The translations under genes were made by a program, and so were the position numbers. The notes below the pieces were generated by a model. That model made no database searches, was not told where the DNA came from, and was given only the letters and a program-made list of their open reading frames with translations. A stretch of 64,000 nucleotides of DNA from Chloroflexaceae bacterium (GTDB lineage: Bacteria > Chloroflexota > Chloroflexia > Chloroflexales > Chloroflexaceae): NCBI GenBank assembly GCA_025057155.1, contig JANWYD010000012.1, positions 62,001 through 126,000 of the forward strand, written 5' to 3'. Of this stretch, positions 26,438-35,524 are shown one piece after another; the stretch's first letter is position 1, and the number at the start of each line of letters is the position of its first letter.

Positions 26438-27370
26438 CTACAGGGCAGGGCGCGCCGTGGACGGCTCTTCGGACTGGCGGCTGGCGCGGTTGCCGGGCGC
26501 GGGCGCGGGCGGCCGGGGTCGCCGGTGGTTGACGATCAGGGCGACAGTGCAGGCGCCGATGATGGCCAGACTGATAACCTGCGCGACACGCAGCGAGCCA
26601 GCGCAATCCCCGCCAACCCCGCTGAGACAGAGGCTGTCGGTGCGCAGTCCCTCAATCCAGAAGCGGCCGATAGAATAGATGATGCCGTAGAGGAATAGCA
26701 GGTCGCCCGGGCGCAGCCAGCGGCGTCCGGCGGGCGCGCCGTGGCCGAAGCGCCGGTCGGCAAAGAGCAACAGGCCCACGCCGGCGAAGTTCCACAAGGA
26801 CTCGTAGAGAAAGGTGGCGTGGAACAGGGTATCAATCGGGTACTGCTGCAAATCGGTGTACGGCGGCACGCGGTATTCCGGGTCAATGCGCACGCCAATA
26901 GGCAGGCCGGTGGGCCGCCCATAGGCCTCCTGGTTGAAGAAGTTGCCCCAGCGGCCTATCGCCTGTCCCAGCATGAAGCCCGGCACGCCGACATCAATCC
27001 AGTCCCAGAAGGGCAGGCCCTTGCGGCGGGTGTAGATGACCACAGAGAGCAAGGCGCCGATAATCGCGCCGTGGATGGCCAGGCCGCCGGTGGTGAGATT
27101 GATGACGCTCCAGGGGTTGCCGGCGAAGCGTTCCCACTCGAAGATGACGTAGTATATCCGGGCGCCGGCAATGCCCAGGAGCAGGCCGAGCATCAACTGG
27201 TTCCAGACGTGCTCAGGGTCGTAGCCGCGCGCCACGGCGCGGCGCGTGGAGAAGAAAGCGGCAAGCAGCGCGCCGCTCACGATGATCATCCCGTACCAGC
27301 GCACGGAGATGGTCAGTCCAAAAATGGTGATGACGAAGAGATAGGGATCGTCCGGGGGATAGAGTGCCAT
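26438..27370 (-). CDS. lgt: Prolipoprotein diacylglyceryl transferase
   Basis: This 310-residue protein with seven membrane helices carries the Lgt signature GQAIGRWGNFFNQEAYGRPT near residue 140 and a GGLAIHGAIIGA motif near residue 90. Lgt adds diacylglycerol to the lipobox Cys of prolipoproteins at the membrane; lipoproteins at 13116 and 54351 would be substrates. The C-terminus has an extra Arg/Pro-rich tail of about 30 residues. Same strand as purQ, 73 bases away. Confidence 0.95.
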   Translation of the reverse strand: MALYPPDDPYLFVITIFGLTISVRWYGMIIVSGALLAAFFSTRRAVARGYDPEHVWNQLMLGLLLGIAGARIYYVIFEWERFAGNPWSVINLTTGGLAIHGAIIGALLSVVIYTRRKGLPFWDWIDVGVPGFMLGQAIGRWGNFFNQEAYGRPTGLPIGVRIDPEYRVPPYTDLQQYPIDTLFHATFLYESLWNFAGVGLLLFADRRFGHGAPAGRRWLRPGDLLFLYGIIYSIGRFWIEGLRTDSLCLSGVGGDCAGSLRVAQVISLAIIGACTVALIVNHRRPRPPAPAPGNRASRQSEEPSTARPAL

Positions 27371-27404
27371 AGAACTGGTTGTGCAACCACGAAGGTTGCG
27401 TCCA

Positions 27405-27426
27405 CAGGGGAAACCGGGTTTCTCCA
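27405..27426. repeat. Palindromic repeat E3
   Basis: AGGGGAAACCGGGTTTCTCC, an imperfect member of the family, in the purQ-lgt gap. Confidence 0.6.
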
Positions 27427-27443
27427 GGCTCGTTCAAGCCATC

Positions 27444-28244
27444 TCACAGAGCAGCAGCATAACGCACCGCGTTACGGAAGATGATCAGGCCATCGCCCTC
27501 GGCACGGCGGGGTTCACGCGACCAGCGGGGATGTTGCTGGGGCAGCACGGCATTCTCAGGATGGGGCATTAGCCCCAATACATTGCCCTGAGGGTTGCAG
27601 ATGCCGGCTATGTTATCGAGCGAGCCGTTGGGATTGGCGGGGTAGCTCGCGGGCGCGCCGTCTTCGCCGACGTAGCGCAGGGCGATCAGTCCCTGGGCGC
27701 GCAGCGTCTCGAGCGTGGCAGGATGGTCCACAACGAAACGGCCCTCCCCGTGGGCGACGGGGGTCTCGATGGGGCGTTCGATGCCTTCCAGGAAGCGACA
27801 GCGGCTCCCCGGCGCCGGGGCGAGGCGCACCCAGCGACACTCAAAGCGGGCCGACTCGTTCTCGGTCAGGGTCACACGCGGAGCGGAGGCCGGTTCGTTG
27901 GACGCCGGGGGCAGACCGGGCAAAATGCCGGCTTTGACCAGCACCTGGAAGCCGTTGCAGATCCCGATCACCGGGCGGCCATCGGCGATGAAGCGGTGCA
28001 GCGGCTCGCCAAGGCGGTGGATGAGGTCAACGGCGAGGAGCCGGCCCGCGCCAAGGTGATCGCCATAGGAGAAGCCGCCCGGAATGACCAGCATGGCATA
28101 ATCGGCGAGCCGGACGGCGCCCGCTGCCAGGCGGTTGATATGGATGCGTTCCGGGTCGCCTCCGGCGAGCTGGCATGCCAGGGCGGCGTCGCGATCGCGA
28201 TTGATGCCCGGGGCGCGCAAGATCAAGACCCTTGGTGCCGGCAT
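27444..28244 (-). CDS. purQ: Phosphoribosylformylglycinamidine synthase subunit PurQ
   Basis: This 266-residue class-I glutamine amidotransferase has LVIPGGFSYGDHLGAGRL, the nucleophile elbow GICNGFQVLVKAG with the catalytic Cys, and the His-Glu pair in LGLMPHPENAV. It supplies ammonia to PurL in purine biosynthesis. It is about 40 residues longer than the usual PurQ of Gram-positives, with inserted segments in the middle. No other purine gene is nearby; it lies between a Ser/Thr kinase and lgt on the same strand. Confidence 0.92.
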   Translation of the reverse strand: MPAPRVLILRAPGINRDRDAALACQLAGGDPERIHINRLAAGAVRLADYAMLVIPGGFSYGDHLGAGRLLAVDLIHRLGEPLHRFIADGRPVIGICNGFQVLVKAGILPGLPPASNEPASAPRVTLTENESARFECRWVRLAPAPGSRCRFLEGIERPIETPVAHGEGRFVVDHPATLETLRAQGLIALRYVGEDGAPASYPANPNGSLDNIAGICNPQGNVLGLMPHPENAVLPQQHPRWSREPRRAEGDGLIIFRNAVRYAAAL

Positions 28245-28259
28245 AGGTTCACCTGTTGG

Positions 28260-29633
28260 CTACATCCAGCGGAACTCGATCTCAACCTCGCCAATCTTGA
28301 TGCGGTCCCCGTGGCGGAGGGGCTGAGGAACGCGGGGAGGGATCAGTTTGCCGTTGAGGGTTGTCCCATTGGTGCTGCCGAGATCGGTGATGGTATATGC
28401 GTCGCCGGTGCGCTGGATGGTGGCGTGATGGCGCGAGGCGATGCCACGGTCGTGTTCGGCGAGATCGAGTTCGGGATAATGGCGCTGGCGCGGATCGCGC
28501 CGCCCGATGCGCAGGGGCAGCTTATCAATGCGCTGTTCCCAGGTGCGATAGGGCGACCTGACGCGCAGCCAGGCGACGGGCAAGCCAGCGATGGGCGCGC
28601 CGCAGGAGGCGCAGAAACGGGCCTGCTTCTTATTGAGCCGGCCACAACGAGGGCACGGGCGCGTCTCCGGAGGAGGAGCAGGCTCGGGAGCGGGCCGGAC
28701 CGAGGGCGCCGGGGCCGGGGCGGGCTGGGCCGCCGGGGCCGGGGCGGGCACGGGTTTGACCGGAGGGCGCGGAGCGGCGACGGTGGGATCCACATAAGGC
28801 CGGTCAAGACAGGCATGCAGGGCCTGTTCCATCTCGGCCATGGTGGCGAAGCGCCGTTCGCGATTCAGATCCATGGCGCGGATGATTACCTGCTCGGTCT
28901 GCGCGTCCACCGACGGGTTCAGCCGGCTGATCGCGCCGGGCTGAGGGGTCTGTAACGGGACAGGGGGCAGGTTGGTGAGCAGGTGGAGCATGGTGGCGCC
29001 GAGGGCGTAGATATCGCTGCGGGCGTCGGTCTGCCCCTTGCCGTACTGTTCGGGGGGGGCGTAGCCAGCGGAGCCCATGGCGACGGTGTCCTTGCTCTTC
29101 CCCGGCTTATGGGTGCGGGCGACGCCAAAGTCAATCAGCTTGAGCACCCCTTCGGGGGTGAGCATGATATTCGAGGGTTTGAGGTCACGATAGACAATCG
29201 GCGGCTGGCGAGTATGCAGGTAATGCAGCACCCGGCAGAGCTGAATGCCATAGGCGACCACTTGCTGTTCGAGGAGCGGAGCGTTGGCCTCGCGGAGCCG
29301 ATCTTCGAGCGTCTGCCCGGGGACGAACTCCATCACCAGGGTGGGGCGGCCCTCGTACTCAAACAGGTCGGCGACCACCGGGAGATTGGGGAAGGAGAGC
29401 GAACGGAGCAATTCAGCTTCCTGGAGGAAGAGCTTGCGGTTCTCGGCCAGCTCTTCGGGAGAGAGATCTCCCTGGGGCCGCATCTCCTTGAGCGCCCAGA
29501 TAGTATTGTCGGAGATGCGCTGCACACGGTAGACGGCGCCCATGCCGCCGCGCCCGATCAAGTTCAGCACGACATAGCTATCGGCGGCGCCGCGTACTAT
29601 CGTATTTGGGGGCAGGAGATCGAGCGTGATCAC
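28260..29633 (-). CDS. Ser/Thr protein kinase with zinc ribbon and FHA domain
   Basis: This 457-residue cytoplasmic protein has three parts. The kinase domain (about residues 12-275) contains GRGGMGAVYRV, the Lys of WALKEM, YRDLKPSNIML and LIDFGVARTHK. A Pro/Ala linker leads to a CPRCG/CASCG zinc ribbon (about 325-350). The FHA domain (about 365-457) contains LRIGRRDP, SRHHATIQ and DLGSTNGTTLNG. FHA domains bind phosphothreonine, so the kinase may recognise its own products. Start is GTG at 29633. It ends 16 bases before purQ. Confidence 0.94.
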   Translation of the reverse strand: MITLDLLPPNTIVRGAADSYVVLNLIGRGGMGAVYRVQRISDNTIWALKEMRPQGDLSPEELAENRKLFLQEAELLRSLSFPNLPVVADLFEYEGRPTLVMEFVPGQTLEDRLREANAPLLEQQVVAYGIQLCRVLHYLHTRQPPIVYRDLKPSNIMLTPEGVLKLIDFGVARTHKPGKSKDTVAMGSAGYAPPEQYGKGQTDARSDIYALGATMLHLLTNLPPVPLQTPQPGAISRLNPSVDAQTEQVIIRAMDLNRERRFATMAEMEQALHACLDRPYVDPTVAAPRPPVKPVPAPAPAAQPAPAPAPSVRPAPEPAPPPETRPCPRCGRLNKKQARFCASCGAPIAGLPVAWLRVRSPYRTWEQRIDKLPLRIGRRDPRQRHYPELDLAEHDRGIASRHHATIQRTGDAYTITDLGSTNGTTLNGKLIPPRVPQPLRHGDRIKIGEVEIEFRWM

Positions 29634-29685
29634 GTTCCGGTTTAGATATGAGTAACGACGCGCCGTGCAGCCCGCGCACCCTCAG

Positions 29686-29694
29686 ATTATACCA
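29686..29694 (-). promoter_or_regulatory. Extended -10 promoter of the kinase gene
   Basis: Minus-strand TGGTATAAT; no matching -35. The start would be near 29680, giving a leader of about 45 bases. A hairpin with perfect 11-bp arms (CGCAGAGACGG, 29720-29750) lies just upstream. Confidence 0.5.
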
Positions 29695-29782
29695 CGGGCA
29701 GGGGAAAAGGTTCGGCGCGCGCAGAGACGGCCTGCTGGTCCGTCTCTGCGATAAACCGGAACACGTGCCTGTTGGACCGGAT

Positions 29783-29811
29783 TTGCATGCCCCACATCGT
29801 TGTGCTATAAT
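29783..29811 (+). promoter_or_regulatory. Promoter of tRNA-Val
   Basis: TTGCAT (29783-29788) and TATAAT (29806-29811) are 17 bases apart; the start would be a few bases before the tRNA. Confidence 0.75.
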
Positions 29812-29823
29812 TCGTCTGAAATC

Positions 29824-29900
29824 GGGCGATTAGCTCAGTTGGCTAGAGCGCTTCCTTCACACGGAAGAGGTCAGTGGTTCGAGTCCACTATCGCCCACCA
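29824..29900 (+). tRNA. tRNA-Val (anticodon CAC)
   Basis: The cloverleaf is complete: acceptor arms GGGCGAT/ATCGCCC, D-arm TAGCTCAGTTGGCTAGAGC, anticodon arm CTTCC-TTCACAC-GGAAG giving CAC, T-arm with GTTCGAGTC, and an encoded CCA end. Confidence 0.96.
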
Positions 29901-29984
29901 GGATGATGAGTGGAATGGCAGCCTGACGGCTGCCGTTATGTTTTGGCGAGGGCCGTCCTCCGGGAGAACCGGGGCGCGCGTTCA

Positions 29985-30072
29985 GATTTACCGCAGAGCA
30001 CGCAGAGGAACGAAGAGGAGTCTTTTGAAGCCCTCCGCCCTCCTCCGCGCCCTCTGCGGTGCATAGCGGTAG
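29985..30072. repeat. ACCGCAGAG repeat E6, copy 1
   Basis: About 88 bp beginning ACCGCAGAGCACGCAGAGG and ending in the near-complement CCTCCGCGCCCTCTGCGGT. A second copy is at 32028-32115. Imperfect palindromic repeats of this type are common between genes in many bacteria. Confidence 0.65.
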
Positions 30073-30100
30073 ATGTGAGCGCTATTGAGCCGAACTGAGG

Positions 30101-30130
30101 TTGACCTGCCCCGCCAGCACGACATATAAT
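30101..30130 (+). promoter_or_regulatory. Promoter of tRNA-Met
   Basis: TTGACC (30101-30106) and TATAAT (30125-30130) are 18 bases apart; transcription would start a few bases before the tRNA at 30144. Confidence 0.75.
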
Positions 30131-30143
30131 ACAAACGCCGGGC

Positions 30144-30218
30144 GGGCCGCTAGCTCAACGGCAGAGCAATCGGCTCATAACCGACAGGTTCTGGGTTCGA
30201 ATCCCGGGCGGCCCACCA
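30144..30218 (+). tRNA. tRNA with CAT anticodon (elongator Met, or Ile2)
   Basis: Acceptor arms GGGCCGC/GCGGCCC, D-arm TAGCTCAACGGCAGAGC, anticodon arm TCGG-CTCATAA-CCGA giving CAT, T-arm GTTCGAATC and encoded CCA. The paired first acceptor position excludes initiator tRNA. Elongator Met is the likeliest; the lysidine-modified Ile2 type cannot be excluded from sequence alone. Confidence 0.92.
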
Positions 30219-30282
30219 GATGACCGGTGATCGGGTGCGGGCGCGTTTTGGCTCTGCCCCGCACCCGATTATCATCTCTGGC

Positions 30283-31290
30283 ATGGCAGACAGACCCCCG
30301 CTCTCGGCGATCATCCCCACCTGGAACGGCCTCCGCTACCTGCCGGCATGCCTGAGCGCGCTGCGGGCGCAACTGAACCCGGACGATGAGATTATCCTGG
30401 TGGACAACCGTTCCCGCGACGGGGCAGGAGCCTGGGCGCGCCGCTACGCCCCTGATGTGCGGGTGCTCGAACTTCCAGAGAATCGCGGTTTCGCCGGAGG
30501 CACGGCCGCTGGCATCGCAGCGGCGCGAGGGGCCCTATTCCTGCTGATCAACGATGATGCTATGGCCGAGCCAGGCTGTGTGGCGGCGCTCTGGGACGCT
30601 CTGCGCGCCGCGCCGGGGGCCGGCGCGGCGGCGGGAGTGCTCACCTTCAGCCGGCGCCCCGATACGGTGGCTTCGGCGGGCATCCGCTTCCAGCGTGATG
30701 GCGTCGCCACCGACCACCTGCTGGGCCTGCCGGTGGCGGCGCTGCCATCCGGCCCCGAGCCGGTGTTCGGGGCCAGCGGCGGCCTGGCCTTGCTTCGCCG
30801 CGAATTGATCGCCGATGTGGGCAGCTTCGAGCCCGCCTTCTTCAACTACCTGGAAGACGCCGACCTGGCCTGGCGCGCCCGCCTGCGCGGCTGGGGGTGC
30901 GTACTGGCGCCAGGAGCGCGGGCGCGGCACGTGTACTCGGCCAGCAGCGTCGAGGGCAGCCCCTTTAAACAACGCCTGTTGGCCCGCAACCGGCTGCGAG
31001 TGATCGTCCGTTGCCTGCCCGGGCCGCTGCTGCGCGATTGCTGGCCGGCTATGCTCCGCTACGACCTGCTGGCCCTCGGCTATGGGCTGCTGCGGGGGCA
31101 ACCGGCGATCCTGCAGGGCCGGTTCGAGGCGCTGAGGGAATTGCCTGCCCTGCTGGCCCAGCGGCGTGTCATCCAGGCTGGCCGCACCGCCAGTCTTGCC
31201 GACCTGAACGCCTGGATCGCCTCCGCCGTTCCGCCCGTGGTGGCGCTGCGCGCTCGTCGCCGCCTGAGTGAGGCGCTTGCACGCAAGTAG
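30283..31290 (+). CDS. Family 2 glycosyltransferase
   Basis: This 335-residue protein has the GT2 GT-A fold: LSAIIPTWNGLRYLPACL at the N-terminus, the nucleotide-binding LVDNRSRDGAGAW near residue 46, the metal-binding LLINDDAMAEPG near residue 90, and FNYLEDADLAWRARLRGWGCVLAPGARARHV near residue 185. The pattern is that of rhamnosyl- and other envelope-polysaccharide transferases. The ATG at 30283 is preferred; the frame runs back into the tRNA. The downstream dienelactone hydrolase starts 9 bases after the stop. Confidence 0.92.
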   Translation: MADRPPLSAIIPTWNGLRYLPACLSALRAQLNPDDEIILVDNRSRDGAGAWARRYAPDVRVLELPENRGFAGGTAAGIAAARGALFLLINDDAMAEPGCVAALWDALRAAPGAGAAAGVLTFSRRPDTVASAGIRFQRDGVATDHLLGLPVAALPSGPEPVFGASGGLALLRRELIADVGSFEPAFFNYLEDADLAWRARLRGWGCVLAPGARARHVYSASSVEGSPFKQRLLARNRLRVIVRCLPGPLLRDCWPAMLRYDLLALGYGLLRGQPAILQGRFEALRELPALLAQRRVIQAGRTASLADLNAWIASAVPPVVALRARRRLSEALARK

Positions 31291-31298
31291 GAGACGGT

Positions 31299-32012
31299 AT
31301 GACCGAGATGTACATTCCCTATCCGGACGGCACGGTCGCGACCTATGTGGCCACACCGGCGCGCGAGGGGCCGTGGCCCGGTGTGGTGGTGATCCACGAC
31401 GCTTCGGGTATGACCACCGACCTGCGGCGCCAGGCCGACTGGCTGGCGAGCGCGGGCTACCTGGCCGCGGCGCCTGATCTGCTCAACGGCGGCAGTATTC
31501 TGAAGTGCCTGCGCCAGATCTTCTTCGACTACCTGACCTGGGAGAGCCAGGTGTTCAGGCAGATCGAGGCGGTGCGAGGCTGGCTGGCCGGGCAGGAGCG
31601 CTGCACCGGCAAGATCGGGGTGATCGGCTTCTGCATGGGCGGCTCCTTCGCCCTGATGCTCGCCCCTGGCCGCGGCTTTGCCGCGTCGAGCGTTAACTAC
31701 GGCCAACTGCCCAAAGATGCCGAACGCCTGCTTCGCGATGCCTGCCCGATCGTCGGAAGCTACGGCGCCCGCGACCGTTCACTGCGCGGGGCCGCGGCCA
31801 GGCTGGAGCAGGCGCTCACCGCGGCCGGCGTTCCCCACGACGTCAAGGAGTACCCCGATGCTGGCCATGGTTTCCTCAATAACCATCGCTCGGCGGAGGT
31901 CCCGGTGTTGCTGCGGGTCATGGGGAGCTTTGTCCACACGGCGTACCACGAACCATCGGCCCGGGATGCGCGGCGCCGCATCGAGGCCTTCTTTGCAATC
32001 CATCTACCGTAA
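31299..32012 (+). CDS. Dienelactone hydrolase family protein
   Basis: This 237-residue alpha/beta hydrolase has a Cys nucleophile in the elbow GVIGFCMGGSFALML (about residue 112), an Asp in GSYGARDRSL (about 160) and the catalytic His in DAGHGFLNNH (about 190). This Cys-Asp-His set is the dienelactone hydrolase pattern. The physiological substrate is unknown. The ATG has GGAGACGGT upstream, and the gene probably shares a transcript with the glycosyltransferase. Confidence 0.92.
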   Translation: MTEMYIPYPDGTVATYVATPAREGPWPGVVVIHDASGMTTDLRRQADWLASAGYLAAAPDLLNGGSILKCLRQIFFDYLTWESQVFRQIEAVRGWLAGQERCTGKIGVIGFCMGGSFALMLAPGRGFAASSVNYGQLPKDAERLLRDACPIVGSYGARDRSLRGAAARLEQALTAAGVPHDVKEYPDAGHGFLNNHRSAEVPVLLRVMGSFVHTAYHEPSARDARRRIEAFFAIHLP

Positions 32013-32027
32013 GAGGAACGCGTTCAG

Positions 32028-32115
32028 ATTTACCGCAGAGCACGCAGCGGAGCGTAGAGGATGAGCTTTTTTGAAGCTCTTCGCGCCCCTCCGCGCTCTC
32101 TGCGGTGTGAGCGTG
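32028..32115. repeat. ACCGCAGAG repeat E6, copy 2
   Basis: About 88 bp starting ACCGCAGAGCACGCAGCGG and ending with a complementary CTCTGCGGT; same family as 29985-30072. Confidence 0.65.
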
Positions 32116-32146
32116 TTCGGTAGAGGTGAACACAAGCCGTAAGAGG

Positions 32147-32171
32147 GGATGGGGAAACCGGGTTTTCCTAT
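32147..32171. repeat. Palindromic repeat E3
   Basis: GATGGGGAAACCGGGTTTTCCTATC, immediately next to the left end of MITE-like copy 2, which appears to have inserted into its right arm. Confidence 0.6.
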
Positions 32172-32174
32172 CTC

Positions 32175-32344
32175 CTCAGGTGTAGGGTTTTTCGAGCGAG
32201 AAGGGGTTTTCGGCATTCCAATGCGCTTACGATCCTCACCCCCCGCCCCTCTCTCCCGCTCGCGAGAGAGGGGGGAGCTGGGCGTCCCCATGTCCCAGAC
32301 GGCGAATGCGACGCGAGCATGCGCCGGAAAACCCTACACCTGAG
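32175..32344 (+). mobile_element. MITE-like element E1, copy 2
   Basis: This 170 bp element starts CTCAGGTGTAGGGTTTTT and ends AAAACCCTACACCTGAG. The interior (ATGCGCTTACGATCCTCACC and a palindromic CTCTCTCC/GGGAGAG centre) matches copies 1 and 3. The flanks GTTTTCCTATCT and GTTTTCTCATCC agree at about 9 of 12 positions, compatible with a decayed target duplication. Confidence 0.7.
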
Positions 32345-32392
32345 AAGTTTTCTCATCCCTCTGCTTGTGCGAGGACGTGATCGACGCGCCGA

Positions 32393-34024
32393 CTAGAGCT
32401 CATCGGGCACGGGCGGCGTCTTCTCCTTCTTCGGCTCGGGGGCGTCCACGATCAGCGCCTCGGTGGTGAGGATCATGCCTGCCACGCTGATCGCGTTCTC
32501 CAGCGCCGTTCGCACCACCTTGGCCGGGTCAATGATCCCGGCGGCCATCAGGTCCACGTAGGTCCCGGTGAGCACGTCGTAACCGTAGTTGTGGTTGTTG
32601 TGCTTGCGCTGAGTGGTGCGCACCTGGTCCACGACCACCGAGCCGTCGTCGCCAGCATTGATCGCCAACTGGCGCAGGGGCTCTTCCAGGGCGCGGCGCA
32701 GGACGTTGAGGGCCATGCGCTCCTCGTCGAACTGGGTCTGCACCTCATCGAGGGCGGGGATGGCGTTGAGCAGGGCCACACCGCCGCCAGGCACGATGCC
32801 CTCTTCGACCGCGGCGCGGGTGGCGTTCAGGGCATCCTCAACGCGGGCCTTGCGCTCCTTCATGGCCGGCTCGGTGGGCGCGCCGACTTTGATCACCGCC
32901 ACGCCGCCGGAGAGTTTGGCGACGCGCTCCTGGAGCTTCTCGCGGTCGTAGTCCGAGGTGGTGGTCTCGATCTGCTGCTTGAGCTGGGCGATGCGGGCCT
33001 GGATGGCCTGCTTGTCGCCGTGGCCCTCGACGATGACCGTGTTGTCCTTATCGGCCTTGACGCGGCGGGCGCGCCCGAGATCCTGCAGGGTGGTGTTCTC
33101 CAGCTTGCGCCCGATCTCCTCAGAGATCACCGTGCCTCCGGTGAGGATGGCAATATCCTGGAGCATAGCCTTGCGGCGGTCGCCGAAGCCCGGGGCCTTC
33201 ACCGCCAGACCGTTGAGCGTGCCGCGTAGCTTGTTGACCACCAGGGTGGCCAGGGCGTCGCCGTCCACGTCCTCGGCGATGATCACCAGATCCTTCTTGC
33301 CGGTCGCCAGTACGGCCTCGAGGATCGGCACCAGGTCGTTAATCGCGCTGATCTTCTTATCGGTGATCAGAATGTAGGGGTCGTCAATCACCGCCTCCAT
33401 GTGGGCGGAGTCGGTGACGAAGTAGGGGGAGATGTAGCCCCGGTCGAACTGCATGCCCTCGACCAGTTCATGCTCAAGGACGGTGCTCTTGCCCTCTTCG
33501 ACGGTTACTACGCCATCGCGACCGATCTTATCCATCACCGTGGCCAGCAATTCGCCGACCTCGGAGTCCTGGGCCGAGATGGTGGCTACCTGGCGGATCT
33601 CCTCGCGGCCCTTGAGGGTGATCGCCTGCTGCTTGATGCGGGCCACGAGGGCCTGGCCGCCCTTGTCCAGACCACGCTTGAGCAGCATAGGGTTGGCGCC
33701 AGCGGCAACCAGCTTGAGACCCTCGTTGATAATCGCCTGGGCCAGCACCGTGGCGGTGGTGGTGCCGTCACCAGCGACATCGTTGGTCTTAATCGCCGCC
33801 TGTTTCAGGAGTTGCACACCCAGGTTCTCGAAGGGGTCCTTGAGTTCGATCTCCTTGGCGACGGTGACGCCATCGTGGGTGACATTCGGCGCGCCCCACT
33901 TCTTATCGAGCGCGACATTGCGGCCACGGGGCCCAAGGGTGGTCTTCACCGCCATTGCCAGGGTATCGATGCCGTGCTTGAGCGCCGCGCGGGCCTGCTG
34001 ATCAAAGACCAGTTGCTTCGCCAT
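32393..34024 (-). CDS. groL: Chaperonin GroEL
   Basis: This 543-residue protein is a complete Gro[20 protein letters not shown] and the ATP-site [17 protein letters not shown] in the equatorial domain, [19 protein letters not shown] in the apical domain, and [13 protein letters not shown] on the return. It folds client proteins as a 14-mer with GroES. No groES is adjacent, and the C-terminus ends in a charged Pro-rich [13 protein letters not shown] instead of the usual GGM repeat tail. The start has a GGGAGC ribosome site. It is probably one of two or more groEL copies in this genome. Confidence 0.96.
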   Translation of the reverse strand: MAKQLVFDQQARAALKHGIDTLAMAVKTTLGPRGRNVALDKKWGAPNVTHDGVTVAKEIELKDPFENLGVQLLKQAAIKTNDVAGDGTTTATVLAQAIINEGLKLVAAGANPMLLKRGLDKGGQALVARIKQQAITLKGREEIRQVATISAQDSEVGELLATVMDKIGRDGVVTVEEGKSTVLEHELVEGMQFDRGYISPYFVTDSAHMEAVIDDPYILITDKKISAINDLVPILEAVLATGKKDLVIIAEDVDGDALATLVVNKLRGTLNGLAVKAPGFGDRRKAMLQDIAILTGGTVISEEIGRKLENTTLQDLGRARRVKADKDNTVIVEGHGDKQAIQARIAQLKQQIETTTSDYDREKLQERVAKLSGGVAVIKVGAPTEPAMKERKARVEDALNATRAAVEEGIVPGGGVALLNAIPALDEVQTQFDEERMALNVLRRALEEPLRQLAINAGDDGSVVVDQVRTTQRKHNNHNYGYDVLTGTYVDLMAAGIIDPAKVVRTALENAISVAGMILTTEALIVDAPEPKKEKTPPVPDEL

Positions 34025-34230
34025 AGCTCATGCTCCCTCGATAGTGCTGAAATCAGGCTGTTGCGGAAGAATCAGACACTCCATTGTGGTTCATCAGGCA
34101 AATCCTGCTCCAGAGGGTGCGGCACAGAGTGGCGCAGGTGCATACATCTCTTTAGATAGTGAAGCTGTGTTAGTCGGCTGTAAACGGAATATTAGCGTTT
34201 TGTTAGAGCATCGGGGGAGGAGAGGGCGGT
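34025..34230. other. Upstream region of groEL
   Basis: 206 bp. No CIRCE operator (TTAGCACTC-N9-GAGTGCTAA) is present, and no clear promoter hexamer pair was found. Confidence 0.5.
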
Positions 34231-34620
34231 TCAGGTTGCCCGTCCTTGTCCACGGTCCCTTGTCCAGCGCCGGGGATTGGCGGCGATATAAGCGCGGATA
34301 GCCCGCAACGCCCAGTCATCGTGGATGATGACATCATAGAAGCGTTCCTGCCAGGCGAAATCACAGTATCCGGCAGCGTGGATGCGTCTGGTGGCCATTG
34401 ATTTGAATTGGCCGATGATCGTCCCAAGCGACGCCCCGGCCCCGCGGGGCGATGGCGGCGCGTCGGGCTCCGCCCGCGTCCCATCGGCGGCGGATGCGGC
34501 CCCGCGGGGGGCGGCGGACGCGCCGGGCGGATTCGGTATCGGTCAATGGCGGGGCGTTGATGCCAATAATCGCATCATGTGGCCCCTCGCCGATCATCCC
34601 GACCTCGACCGCCCCTCGCA
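34231..34620 (-). pseudogene. Remnant of a REP-associated tyrosine transposase (RAYT)
   Basis: On the minus strand one frame holds MIGEGPHDAIIGINAPP, resembling the conserved PNHIHGIIVI region. A second frame downstream holds GTIIGQFKSMATRRIHAAG, FAWQERFYDVIIHDDWALR and AIRAYIAANPRRW, the typical C-terminal half of a RAYT, ending at 34231. The two pieces need a frameshift across a GC-rich, low-complexity stretch (34430-34530), and the N-terminal catalytic part is missing. It lies directly behind a Uma2 gene. Confidence 0.7.
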
Positions 34621-34632
34621 ATCCGCAATCTC

Positions 34633-35253
34633 CTACGCGGCGTCAAACACCTCGTCCACGCTCACGCTGAACCCGGCGAGGAGCTTTGAGACGGCGCGCT
34701 CACCGCGATGGAAGACGCCGTGGGTCACGTAGGCGTCGCCTTCGAGGACGAGCACCGTAATCGCGCTGGCCTGGGGGTCCACGATCCAGTATTCCGGGAT
34801 GCGCGCCTCGGCGTAATCGTGCGGCTTCTCTTCGGTGTCGCGCCCACGGTCATCGGGGCTGACAATCTCGACCACCACGTCGGCGCCGGTCCAGTACGCG
34901 TTTTGCGCGCGGGGGTCGTTCTTGTTCAGAACAAGCAGCAAATCTGGCTCGCGGAACTTGCCCGGTCTGATCTGGAGGCGTAGCGGCGCGTAGAAGACAT
35001 CGCCGCCAATGCGCTGGACGGCGACGAGCAAAGCGAGGAAGAGCACCCTGGAGATGGCCTGGTGGTATTTGGTCGGCATAGGCAGGACCTCGATCGTGCC
35101 GTCGGTGTACTCCAGCAGCCGGTTGGTCTGGTCAGTAATGAGCAGGTACTGCTCCTCCGTCCAGTGGCCCTGGAGCGGGTCGAGGCTGACTACGAGTTCG
35201 CCATGCTGTTCCCAGATCATCCGCAGGTTCGCCTGTTTCGTCTCAATGGCCAT
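34633..35253 (-). CDS. Uma2-family (DUF820) putative nuclease
   Basis: This 206-residue protein has the PD-(D/E)xK-like pattern of the family: YTDGTIEVLPMPTKYHQAIS near residue 48, FREPDLLLVL with the catalytic Asp near residue 100, DVVVEIVSPDDRGRDTEEKPHDYAEARIPEYWIVDP near 125. Uma2 proteins are abundant in Cyanobacteria and Chloroflexota, and their role is not settled. The ATG at 35253 has GGAGC upstream; the longer open frame to 35478 is not protein-like. Confidence 0.88.
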   Translation of the reverse strand: MAIETKQANLRMIWEQHGELVVSLDPLQGHWTEEQYLLITDQTNRLLEYTDGTIEVLPMPTKYHQAISRVLFLALLVAVQRIGGDVFYAPLRLQIRPGKFREPDLLLVLNKNDPRAQNAYWTGADVVVEIVSPDDRGRDTEEKPHDYAEARIPEYWIVDPQASAITVLVLEGDAYVTHGVFHRGERAVSKLLAGFSVSVDEVFDAA

Positions 35254-35524
35254 AGCTGGCTCCTCTCGGAAAGGTTTGACGGAAAGTCGCAAAGGCGGAA
35301 GCGATGCGTTGCGGCTTAGCGACCTGGCGTCAAACCCGACCCGGCGAGAGAACTGCGTTTTACCGCGATAGTGATGCCGGAAACACGCAAACAAGGAACT
35401 CCGCGCCCTCGGCGGTGCGTTCCCGTTCGGTAGATTGAACACATTGCATACGCCAGCCAGAATTGGCGGGAAGGCCATGCGGGGCGATCCGCAATCACAA
35501 TAACGGTTGCCGAACGCCAGGCCC
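35254..35524. other. 271 bp without a gene
   Basis: It contains a degenerate ACCGC/GCGGT repeat (about 35352-35450, ending GGTAGATTGAACAC, related to E6). No gene or promoter was seen. Confidence 0.45.

Noticed and set aside
27444-28244. A purine operon around purQ
   Set aside because: No other purine gene is adjacent; the flanking genes are lgt and a Ser/Thr kinase.
34025-34230. CIRCE operator upstream of groEL
   Set aside because: No TTAGCACTC inverted repeat was found.
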